64,000 bases of DNA, taken from contig CAVYKK010000024.1 of the NCBI GenBank assembly GCA_963769045.1, forward strand, positions 62,001 to 126,000. The letters run 5' to 3'. Shown in pieces: positions 56,690 to 64,000 of this stretch. Position numbers and translations under genes: made by a program. The first letter of the stretch is position 1. Every line of letters starts with the position of its first letter. The notes beneath the pieces were generated by a model. That model did no database searches. It was given only the letters and a program-made list of their open reading frames with translations, and was not told the origin of the DNA. Source of the stretch: Methanocella_A sp963769045. GTDB lineage: Archaea; Halobacteriota; Methanocellia; Methanocellales; Methanocellaceae.

Positions 56690-58150
56690 TCAGTTATCCT
56701 TGGAGATCTCTTCTTCAATTCCCCTGAACTGCTCTAGCGCCGCCTCAAGGTTCTCTACTATTTCCCTGGCAATGACTGCTGGCGCCGGAAGGTTTTCCGA
56801 GTCTTCAAGGCTCTCGTCCTTTAACCAGAAGATGTCAAGACTTACCTTATCGCGCTGCATAATTTGGTCGTAGGTATAGCACTTGAAACGGTCAGCCTCT
56901 TTTCGATCATGTCGGTTTTCAGGGTTATAGCACTGGATGAAATCCTGCAGGTCATCGTACTTCAGCGAGTTCGTCTTCAACGTGAAGTGAATGTTCGTAC
57001 GCAGATCGTAAATCCAGAGCTTCTGGGTCTGTGGGTCTTTGCTGGCAGGCCTGCGATCGAAGAAGAGCACGTTTGCCTTGACACCCTGTGCATAGAAGAT
57101 GCCAGTCGGCAACCTTAACAGCGTGTGTACATCGCACTCCATGAGCAGCTTACGCCGGACAGTCTCGCCTGCGCCGCCCTCGAAGAGCACGTTGTCGGGG
57201 ACGACGATGGCGCATTTGCCGTTGATCTTCAGCAGCGTCTTGACGTGCTGCAGGAAATTGAGCTGCTTGTTCGAAGTCGTAGCCCAGAAGTCCTGGCGTT
57301 CGTAGATAAGCGATTCTTTGTCAGCCTTGCCGTCGCCGTTGACGATGGTAATGCTGCTCTTCTTGCCAAATGGTGGATTCGTGAGTACGATGTCGAACCT
57401 GTCGCCTGGGTCGGATACCAGCGCGTCGCCTACGTAGATGGGACTGTCGTCGCCGCCGATTCCGTGCAGGTACAGGTTCATCACGCACAATCGGGCCACG
57501 TTGTCAACGATGTCCTTGCCTTTGAAGGTGTTGAGCTTAAGGAACAATTTCTGGTCGCGGTCGAGCTGGTAACCATTTGAAATGAAATCGTGAGCCGACA
57601 GCAGGAAGCCACCCGTGCCGCATGCCGGGTCGCAGATGGTCTCTCCGGGTTTCGGCTTTATTACGTCCACCATGGCCTTGATCAGCGGCCGCGGAGTGAA
57701 GTACTGTCCGGCGCCGCTCTTGGTATCCTCTGCATTTTTCTGCAGCAGGCCCTCGTAGATTTCGCCTTTAACGTCGATGTCGAGGCCGGTCCATATCTCG
57801 CCGTTTATCAGTTCGATCAGGCGCTTTAGCTTGGCAGGATCTTGAATCTTATTCTGGGACTTGCGGAAGATAACGCCAAGCATGCCCTTTTCTTTGCCGA
57901 GCTCTTTGAGGGTGTCAATGTAATGGGCTTCCAGATCAGTGCCATCTTTTGATAGCAGGGTCGCCCAGCAATAGGCTGCCGGTATTTTAGATTCTTTGGT
58001 GAATGGCGGCTTCGAAAGCTCGTCGGCCATCTTGAGGAACAGCAGGTATGTAAGCTGCTCGACGTAGTCTCCATAGCTCACGCCGTCGTCGCGTAGGACG
58101 TTGCAGTAGTTCCAGAGACGCTGGACGATTGTGGATGACTCTGTGGCCAT
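56690..58150 (-). CDS. hsdM: Type I restriction-modification methyltransferase subunit
   Basis: 486 residues from the ATG at 58150. The N-terminal HsdM_N domain (TIVQRLWNYCNVLRDDGVSY) is followed by an N6-adenine methyltransferase domain: SAM motif CDPACGTGGFLLSAHDFI, catalytic motif VLTNPPFGKKSSI (NPPF), and target region QLNFLQHVKTLLKINGKCAI. It methylates adenine in the recognition sequence set by HsdS. In this window HsdS is present only as a decayed gene at 62958-64000 and HsdR is not seen; an AlbA_2 gene lies between. The locus therefore looks partly inactivated on this side. Confidence 0.95.
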   Translation of the reverse strand: MATESSTIVQRLWNYCNVLRDDGVSYGDYVEQLTYLLFLKMADELSKPPFTKESKIPAAYCWATLLSKDGTDLEAHYIDTLKELGKEKGMLGVIFRKSQNKIQDPAKLKRLIELINGEIWTGLDIDVKGEIYEGLLQKNAEDTKSGAGQYFTPRPLIKAMVDVIKPKPGETICDPACGTGGFLLSAHDFISNGYQLDRDQKLFLKLNTFKGKDIVDNVARLCVMNLYLHGIGGDDSPIYVGDALVSDPGDRFDIVLTNPPFGKKSSITIVNGDGKADKESLIYERQDFWATTSNKQLNFLQHVKTLLKINGKCAIVVPDNVLFEGGAGETVRRKLLMECDVHTLLRLPTGIFYAQGVKANVLFFDRRPASKDPQTQKLWIYDLRTNIHFTLKTNSLKYDDLQDFIQCYNPENRHDRKEADRFKCYTYDQIMQRDKVSLDIFWLKDESLEDSENLPAPAVIAREIVENLEAALEQFRGIEEEISKDN

Positions 58151-58363
58151 GAATATCACCAGTAATCGCGAAGGTAGAGCTAAATATAGCGCTTCAGGTT
58201 AATAACAGATGCGAATATGAAAAAATTAATTGATTATTATTCAATAGCTATAAGACGGGAAGATATAGTATTAGGATACTTAGCCTATAGCAAATAAACG
58301 GCAATAAAAACTGAACTTGTTTTAACCCATGTTTAAGCTAGCATCAGGCATGTTTTCCATTAT

Positions 58364-58391
58364 GTTTAAACTTGTTTAAACATGTTTAAAC
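58364..58391. repeat. Three GTTTAAAC palindromes with 10-bp spacing
   Basis: The 8-bp palindrome gtttaaac occurs at 58364-58371, 58374-58381 and 58384-58391, one per helical turn, with an imperfect gtttaagc at 58331. It lies 30 bp before the 10-bp tandem array, in the hsdM upstream region. Confidence 0.85.
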
Positions 58392-58420
58392 CTTTAAGCT
58401 GAATGAAATTTAATGAAAGA

Positions 58421-58550
58421 TAGTGGAAGATAGTGGAAGATAGTGGAAGATAGTGGAAGATAGTGGAAGATAGTGGAAGATAGTGGAAGATAGTGGAAGA
58501 TAGTGGAAGATAGTGGAAGATAGTGGAAGATAGTGGAAGATAGTGGAAGA
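58421..58550. repeat. Thirteen identical 10-bp tandem repeats
   Basis: The unit tagtggaaga is repeated exactly 13 times without a mismatch. It lies between the stop of the AlbA_2 gene (58571) and the start of hsdM (58150), 270-400 bp upstream of the latter. Period equals one DNA helical turn. Length changes by slippage are likely; it is not a CRISPR array since there are no spacers. Confidence 0.97.
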
Positions 58551-58570
58551 AAGCTGAAAATTAATTGAAT

Positions 58571-59980
58571 TTAGTCGCTTAACAGTTTTTTGATAACTTC
58601 GCTAGTTATATACTTTTGACCGGGCACATTTGGCGTTTCCGGTATTGTATGCTCCAGATATTTTTTGGATAATAATTTTTTAATCGATTTTTGAGCTGGT
58701 CCGGATAGTCGTTTTTGTCCAAGATCATCAGCAATTTCTCTCGATGACCTGGGAGCCCTTGAACAAAACTGTAATACGCGGATCTCATTATGGGTTAATT
58801 CAGCTTTCAGTGTCTCAATCGTTATGGACGCAGGCGTTCCAGTTGTTACCTCTGTGATTTTAGGCCTCTGGAATATAGCGAAAAAGTAACCATCGGTGTC
58901 GAATTTAACGCTTAATCCGCTCTCTTCCACAAGATCCCTGATACGATTAATCCCTGACCCGACTTTCTCGACGAGGTTCAACCGGAAGAACATCTCGAAA
59001 ATAACGGGATTCCTCGCAACGCTTGCATGCCCGAACTTTTCTTTCTCAAATAACAGCTTGCCGGGATTGGATATCTCGACACGATCGTCGAATATCTCAA
59101 CCATGACCCGTGCGCCTTCTTCTAAGTAATCCCGGTGAATTATTGCATTGAGCAGGGCTTCCTTTAGCGCTTCATATGGTATTTCCGGTATTTCCTCCCG
59201 TGGCCCTCCGCCTTTCATCCGGTATTCAAGGCGCAGGTGTTGTTGTAAAAATTTGAACGCATTCTCATAGTCAGTAACAGGATCGTCACGGAAGTCCTTA
59301 CGGTCGATGATCTTTGTCTTGGTCATCCCTTTATACAGGACGCATGTAACGTATGCCTGCCGCAGATAATACTCCCGCCGATTAGCGAAAAACAGAACTC
59401 CGGCGTTATTGATGATAAATCGCCCGTTCTGCTTGCCGAACCCGAGGTTCTCCAGCACGTCTTCTCGAGCGGTCTTCTGCCGGATTTCCGACCGCTCCAG
59501 AAAGGCCTCGAATTTTTTACTATCAAAGTCATCAGGGTATTTAAAATCAGTCCTTAACTGGCTCTCGAACCTGATTTTGCCTGCCTTTTGCGCGAATAGC
59601 AGAATCTCATCCCGGCTCATCTTCTGGGAGTTGGCGCCTTCGCGTATGAAAAAGCCATCCGAGCATTGCACCGGCTTATCTTGGCTCTCAGGTATCTCTA
59701 TAGCAACGACTTCCTTGCCCTTATAAGTGAACGATTCGATGACCGGTGTAATGCGAGGAGAGCAATTATTTCCGAGGTTATGGATTTCGGAACGCATCCT
59801 GTTAGTCATGGGGCAGCCGATCACGCGGTTATCATCGCTTATGCCGATATAAATGGTCCCACCCGCAGTGTTGGCGAAAGCTACCATCTCTTTCGCCAGC
59901 GAAGCAGATGCCGATTGCTTGAACTCGACAAGCGCACCCTCGCCGTTTTCAAGTATCTGTTCTATTTGAGCGGGCTCCAT
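58571..59980 (-). CDS. AlbA_2/Schlafen-domain ATP-binding protein
   Basis: 469 residues. N-terminal AlbA_2 domain (GALVEFKQSASASLAKEMVA, AFANTAGGTIYIGISDDNRV, with the E-x-K and GGTIYIGI marks) followed by a GHKL-like ATP-binding region (EALKEALLNAIIHRDYLEEG, DRVEISNPGKLLFEKEKFG, NRIRDLVEESGLSVKFDTDG) and a C-terminal winged helix (TIETLKAELTHNEIRVLQFC). This architecture is common next to type I restriction genes and in defence islands; it may be a regulator or a nucleic-acid-binding accessory. Transcribed towards hsdM with the tandem repeats in between. Confidence 0.9.
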   Translation of the reverse strand: MEPAQIEQILENGEGALVEFKQSASASLAKEMVAFANTAGGTIYIGISDDNRVIGCPMTNRMRSEIHNLGNNCSPRITPVIESFTYKGKEVVAIEIPESQDKPVQCSDGFFIREGANSQKMSRDEILLFAQKAGKIRFESQLRTDFKYPDDFDSKKFEAFLERSEIRQKTAREDVLENLGFGKQNGRFIINNAGVLFFANRREYYLRQAYVTCVLYKGMTKTKIIDRKDFRDDPVTDYENAFKFLQQHLRLEYRMKGGGPREEIPEIPYEALKEALLNAIIHRDYLEEGARVMVEIFDDRVEISNPGKLLFEKEKFGHASVARNPVIFEMFFRLNLVEKVGSGINRIRDLVEESGLSVKFDTDGYFFAIFQRPKITEVTTGTPASITIETLKAELTHNEIRVLQFCSRAPRSSREIADDLGQKRLSGPAQKSIKKLLSKKYLEHTIPETPNVPGQKYITSEVIKKLLSD

Positions 59981-60078
59981 CGGGCAGTCACCAGGCCTAT
60001 AGAAAATGTAGTGTTTGTTATGAAAGCTTTATCGCACCCACAGATTGAAAGTAAAAAAATTACCGTAACAGCGCTTCC

Positions 60079-60308
60079 AACGGGAGACAGAGAGGTAAAA
60101 GGAGACTATGGAGAAGAGTGCCCGAAGGCTAAGGAGTTCAGGGAGAAACGAAAAAAAGGGAGCCTAAGGAGCTAAGGAGTTCCAGGGAGGCCGATTTTCA
60201 AAAACGTCCTCCTTGGAACTCCTTAGTTCCTTAGACTCCGTTTTAAAAAGTCTCCTTTACCTCCATGATCTCCATGACCTCTTCTCCTTAGCCTCCGGGC
60301 ACTCCTTC
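60079..60308. repeat. Palindrome E, word ctccttag
   Basis: Left arm 60079-60192: gggagacagagaggtaaaag, gagaagagtgcccgaaggct, ctaaggagctaaggagttcc. Right arm 60205-60308: ggaactccttagttccttag, aaagtctcctttacctcc, cttctccttagcctccgggc. They pair end to end with a short centre. It is in the divergent gap between the AlbA_2 gene and the PIN remnant; the rest of 60309-60493 shows no gene. Confidence 0.8.
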
Positions 60309-60499
60309 AACTCTCGACGATAGCCGTCTGCCGCCCGCGCTTCCTGCCCGGCGCATGCTCCTTCCTGCCATATTTTTGCGCGCGCCCAGCCTGGATGGAT
60401 ATTAATTATTCCTGGGGACGATTACCAGAGAAGGCATTTCAATACATTGAAAGTAAAAAGCCAATAAAGCTATTATTAAGGACCAATTGAAGGATGATT

Positions 60500-62023
60500 A
60501 TGCGGGTATTAATTGATACGAACATTCTCATTTATCGGGAAGATACAAAAGCTATACCTGAAAAAGTTGGTTCGCTCTTGAGGTTAATGCAAGAAAACGG
60601 ATACCAAATCTTAGTCCATCCGGCAACGATTCAAGAATTAAATAATGATAAAAAGACTGATAGGAAAGAAATATTGTTATCAAAGCTTGAATCATATCCT
60701 CTCCTTGACAGCCCACCTGTACCGGACGAGGAATTATAAAATTAAGTGGAAAATCGAATCGCCAACTCGCACACAATAGTTGATATTCAATTGTTATATG
60801 CAGTTTACAAGAACGCCGTCCATGTTTTATCACTGAGGATATGAAATTATACGTTTTGCTATCAGGTTGGACTCGAAAATAAAGTATTAGTGTCAAGAAG
60901 GCTCTTGCCAGCTTTGGTGATCTACGGCTATAAAAATGCCAGAACATTTCAGGATAAAGCCGAAGAACCGATGTACAATATCGATTATAAAATACCATTC
61001 TTTGATTCACTCAGAGAGGACTATGGTACTCAAGAATTTAATACATGGTTCGTTAAGAAATCCCAGGAGGGAAGGCCGTGCTTGGTTCACAGAGTAAAAG
61101 GCTAATTAAAAGCGATTCTCATCCTGAAGATCGAGATGAGGAAATTGTTCCTTTATTAAATTCTAAGACCTCTGGAAAAGATATCGTCGTTTAAAATTTC
61201 TACGTTAAAGGTAGATTGTAAAGGGTACCGAATCGGAGAACTCCTCTTAAAACAGGCCCTCGAAGTTTTGTGTGAATAATAAGACTCGATGAGGCTTATC
61301 TTACTCATTTCGTTAAAGAAAATGATGAATTGGTAAGGCTGACAGATAATTATGGATTTGAGCTAGTCGGAGAGAAGGGATTTTAAAAATAAAAAGGGTG
61401 AATACGAAAAGGTATTTATTAAGAAGTTACGACCGAGCATCTCTACCGTACTTAAACCGGATGACAGTATGTAAAAAATTTTTCCCCAGCTTTGTTGACT
61501 CGGAAAGAGTCTACAAGTTTGTCGTACCAATCAGGCCAGAATACCACAACCGGTTGTTTCAGGATTTTAAAAAGAGGCAACTATCTGATTAGTGACTATA
61601 TAAGCGATATACCACAGGGAAACACGATAAGGAAAGCCTATATCACAAATTCCCGTATTAAAACGATTAAGGCTGGGGATGTCTTATTATTTTACCGTTC
61701 AAAGGATCAGACATGAGATAACATCGGTCGGAACGGTAGAAAAAGTGCATCATGGCTTGCAGATCCCGATGAAGTCTGGTAGAATTGGATTATAACCGTA
61801 GCGTTTATGCGAATGGACGAGATTAAATGACATTTAAGATGCCAGCAACCGTCATTAGTTTTCCGTCACCATTTTAACTTTACGAATCCAATATCCATTG
61901 ATACGTTGGTAAGCAACGGAATACTTTCATCAGCACCCACAGTCAATAAGTAGATTAACCCAGGGACAATACGATTATATTAAGAGTAATGGTGGCATAG
62001 ATGGACGTTTTACTTTCGATTAA
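60500..62023 (+). pseudogene. Decayed PIN-GNAT-EVE-like multidomain protein
   Basis: Start at the ATG at 60500 behind GAAGG. Pieces in changing frames line up into one protein of about 500 residues: a PIN nuclease (MRVLIDTNILIYREDTKAIP, HPATIQELNNDKKTDRKEIL, NSHTIVDIQLLYAVYKNAVH, ITEDM), a GNAT acetyltransferase (FFDSLREDYGTQEFNTWFVK, EEIVPLLNSKTSGKD-like, GYRIGELLLKQALEVLCE, NYGFELVGEKGF), and a PUA/EVE-like domain (DIPQGNTIRKAYITNSRIKT, IKAGDVLLFYRSKDQT, ITSVGTVEKVHHGLQIP), then NPISIDTLVSNGILSSAPT and a TAA at 62021-62023 that overlaps the next gene's start. At least eight frame breaks or stops make it a clear pseudogene or a badly sequenced one. Confidence 0.75.
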
Positions 62024-62394
62024 GCCGAAATATGTTAACAGAATAATCAACGGCGAAAAGAAGTATGAGTTCAGGAAGACCAGAGCTCGATAAACAAAAA
62101 ATCGGACATATTTACCTCTATTCAACGTCTCCGGTGAAAAAGATCATTGCAAAAATCGCCATCGGAGACGTCATGGAAGGCTCGCCTGAAGTTCTCTGGA
62201 AGAAATGTAAAAAGCACTCCGGGGTATCAGAACAGGAATTCTTTAGTTATTATGCCGAAAAACAGAAGGCATTTGCAATATCGATTAAAAATGTCGAGCC
62301 TCTGAAAAATCCTATTGATCCTTACATTAAGATAAAAAATTTCACACCACCACAGTCTTACTATTACATAAAAGACGACATCCTGTCACGATAG
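62001..62394 (+). pseudogene. ASCH-domain protein, single frameshift
   Basis: The ATG at 62001 overlaps the tail of the preceding gene. The first 30 codons read MDVLLSIKPKYVNRIINGEK and KYEFRKT, the ASCH/PUA-like start with the GxKxxEFR signature. The frame fails near 62085; the neighbouring frame continues KQKIGHIYLYSTSPVKKIIA, IAIGDVMEGSPEVLWKKCKK, FSYYAEKQKAFAISIKNVEP and ends at 62394, giving about 130 residues, normal for the domain. ASCH domains bind RNA or modified nucleotides. It forms a pair with the PIN-GNAT gene upstream. Confidence 0.78.
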
Positions 62395-62399
62395 TGCAA

Positions 62400-62515
62400 G
62401 CGTCGCTTGCCTCTGGCCCTTTTTACCTTGCCATTTTGAGGACTACCCTCGTTCTTCGTATACTCGGTACGGATGCGTTCGAGCAGCTTCCCGGCGGGCT
62501 CGTCGTTCGGGTCTC
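62400..62515 (-). pseudogene. Second hsdS 3' tail (fragment)
   Basis: On the minus strand the bases before 62515 read PNDEPAGKLLERIRTEYTKN, then EGSPQNGKVKRARGKRR, the highly conserved C-terminus of a type I specificity subunit (DPNDEPAxxLLERIR). A stop precedes it and nothing of the remaining gene is found nearby, so it is a detached fragment. It is related to, but different from, the tail at 62958-63130. Confidence 0.75.
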
Positions 62516-62535
62516 ATGCAACTTTTTCTTTGTCC

Positions 62536-62897
62536 ATGCATGCGACTCCTGTCACGCTCGCCAAGGGCGCCAGGTAGCCAAGAGCGCCAAGACGTTTTGA
62601 TTAAAACTTCATTTTCATAGTTAAAGCCTTGAAGCTGGCCTAATCCAGGCATGCGTAGAACGATATTCTCGCAGAGAGCGCGGAGACGGCGCAGAGAGCG
62701 CAGAGGTCCGTTAACGAAAAAATAATTGCATTATTAACGTCTCCGCGCTCTCTGCGAAAAAACAAGCTACGCTTGCCTATACCATCAGATGTTATCGTAG
62801 GATTTTTAAGGCATAGGGATAAAGTTTATTTCTTAAACGTCCTTGGCGCTCTTGGCTACCTGGCGCCCTTGGCGAGCGTGACAGGGGTCGCATTGCA
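62536..62897. repeat. Nested palindrome F, words cttggcg and ctctctgcg
   Basis: Outer arms of about 58 bases pair almost perfectly: 62537-62597 (gtcacgctcgccaagggcgc, caggtagccaagagcgcc) with 62836-62896 (ggcgctcttggctacctgg, cgcccttggcgagcgtgaca). Inner arms: tctcgcagagagcgcggaga (62667-) and tctccgcgctctctgcga (-62758). It sits exactly between the two hsdS tails. Confidence 0.9.
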
Positions 62898-62901
62898 TTA
62901 A

Positions 62902-62933
62902 AAGAGTGTAAGATAGAGTGTAAGATAGAGTGT
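62902..62933. repeat. Short 12-bp tandem repeat
   Basis: The unit agagtgtaagat occurs two and two-thirds times at 62902-62933, just beyond the end of the hsdS reading frame. Confidence 0.85.
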
Positions 62934-62957
62934 ATTTAATCGCTCGACAAGTTCCTG

Positions 62958-64000
62958 TCAGGGCAAGGCAGATTGCTTGCCGCGTCGCCTTACCGAGCCG
63001 TTCTTTTTTACCTGCAGGTTTGCTGATTCACGCTCGGCCCGAATGCGTTCGAGAAGCTTCTCAGCGGGCTCGTCGTTGGGGTCCTGGGGGACGAGCTTGC
63101 CGGAGAAGGCATGTGTAAGTATTGCTTGACGCAGGGAATTAGTCCGGCAAGCTTTACAATCAATCGATATTTGCCTTTATTAAGCCGACAGTGATAATAA
63201 GATCAACCCTCGCTAACGATAGCTTCTTGTTGTTCAAGAAGCGGGGGAAACAAAATATGTGGCTTTTATTGAGCGATTTAATAAACTTTTTCCTACCTTG
63301 TCCAAGACATCTGTTAAAGAAGTTGTCCGTGATGGTGAATTTAAAGAATAATTCTAAATAGTCGGTGATATATCCTTTTAGCTGGCGTAAGTATGTGAGC
63401 CTGATACACCCAAGCTGGGGTAGTGGAGATTTAACCTAGCAACATCTCCGGTGTTGCCGACTTGTAATTAACAGGTCATCTTCTTCAACCCCAGGACGCT
63501 TAATCAGGGTCATCTTCAGGGGGATTACCCAAAACCATCAGATCCAATCTAGCTTTAACGGACTCATTCTGGGATAAAATAAATGTACAAGGGCCATGAT
63601 CACAATAATATTTTTTCCAGGCACGAGAACCACTAGTAATTCGAGTTGTTAGTGTATCCAGGCTTATTGAAGTCCAGGTATCAGGGATATTTAAATAATG
63701 AACTAATGAGTTTACTGTCAATTGGGTCATTTTTTAAATGTTTTTTACGTTCACTGGCGATGTTTTTTAATAAATTGTCTGTTTCGACCTCTTTGTAGGT
63801 TGCTCTCCAGTCAGCAGTTAATTTTCCTGAACACGCAGTAGATAGAATTGATTGACGATACTGTTTCAACTGCACCTTCGCCTTTTTCAGCGACTCCACG
63901 CCCGCGTCCAGCTTGGTGAAAAGCTCCTCGATTTTAGTGACGATACGATGCTGCTCTGCGAGAGGGGGTAATAATATATATAAATCTGTAATCTCAGAAT
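62958..64000 (-). pseudogene. hsdS: Type I specificity subunit HsdS, frame-disrupted, runs off the window
   Basis: Read on the minus strand from the window edge, segments of one S subunit appear in order over several frames: LYILLPPLAEQHRIVTKIEE and LFTKLDAGVESLKKAKVQLK (central conserved helix), KQYRQSILSTACSGKLTADW, then the second recognition domain (SGSRAWKKYYCDHGPCTFIL), after a stop at 63500 DDLLIT and VGNTGDVARLNLHYPSLGVS (the GxNTGD mark), GYITDYLELFFK, and the C-terminal LRQAILTHAFSGKLVPQDPN and DEPAEKLLERIRAERES ending at 62958. Breaks occur near 63725, 63500, 63435, 63385 and 63150. HsdS sets the DNA target of HsdM; here it cannot be made as one protein unless the breaks are errors. 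Confidence 0.82.

Noticed and set aside
58421..58550. Possible CRISPR array
   Set aside because: The 10-bp units are contiguous with no spacers and there are no cas genes in the window.

Overview
The window looks like the chromosome of a methanogenic euryarchaeon, most likely of the Methanocella/Methanocellales type. That placement is inference from gene content, not from a database comparison. The archaeal signature genes are sn-glycerol-1-phosphate dehydrogenase (archaeal lipid backbone), aEF-1beta with its zinc-ribbon partner, NMD3, a Taw2-like tRNA methyltransferase, an FmdE-family protein, HypD, a DUF63 membrane protein, and secreted proteins with lipoboxes or a PGF-CTERM-like tail. Promoters carry TATA boxes, and one tRNA-Ala(CGC) is present. 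Most of the window is GC-rich; two stretches (about 26.0-29.0 kb and 60.5-62.4 kb) are clearly AT-richer and look accessory.

Layout. 0-5.4 kb: small genes, a cupredoxin, a triplicated 5' gene segment, an AlkZ-like protein read in frame into a frame-disrupted MFS exporter, and a frameshifted PHP phosphoesterase. 5.4-12.4 kb: FmdE-like protein, HTH-CBS regulator, a roughly 690-bp inverted repeat, egsA, a disrupted DUF63 gene, two SpoIIM-like membrane proteins (the second broken) and a broken coiled-coil gene. 12.6-25.1 kb: intact housekeeping genes nadA-hypD, a membrane-anchored protein, tRNA-Ala, aEF-1beta operon, argG, a DUF4097 protein and carA-carB. 25.5-29.0 kb: AT-rich surface/export cluster (NEW3 remnant, lipoprotein, secreted protein, two ABC-2 permeases). 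29.3-34.3 kb: class II aldolase plus phosphofructokinase, then a PQQ propeller and a Vgb-like propeller protein. 34.3-40.6 kb: SWIM protein and SNF2 helicase flanked by related repeats, then Taw2 and NMD3. 40.7-49.2 kb: H1-tail protein, glycosyltransferase, P-type ATPase, DtxR-FeoB iron operon behind a double operator, proline-rich protein, metallo-hydrolase. 49.2-56.6 kb: RecA-like protein, lipoprotein, DUF429, TIM-barrel, DJ-1, glycosyltransferase 4, PRPP synthase, HTH regulator. 56.7-64.0 kb: a decaying restriction/defence island with intact hsdM and AlbA_2 gene but ruined hsdS, PIN-GNAT and ASCH genes.

Working together: carA/carB/argG serve carbamoyl phosphate and arginine/pyrimidine synthesis; the aldolase and PFK form a two-gene sugar-phosphate operon; DtxR-like regulator and FeoB form a self-regulated iron-uptake operon; hsdM, the AlbA_2 protein and the hsdS remnants are parts of one type I restriction locus.

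Two things stand out beyond the genes. First, at least six intergenic gaps hold long, often nested inverted repeats built from tandem 7-10-nt words (cttcgtg, ctctgtg, cttggcg, ctccttag, ctctctgcg), each gap with its own word; two of them (20.1 and 52.4 kb) are homologous and inverted. Second, many genes are broken by single-base indels while the protein on both sides of the break remains well conserved, concentrated at 4.0-12.2 kb and at the right end; this may be sequencing error or real decay and needs reads to decide.
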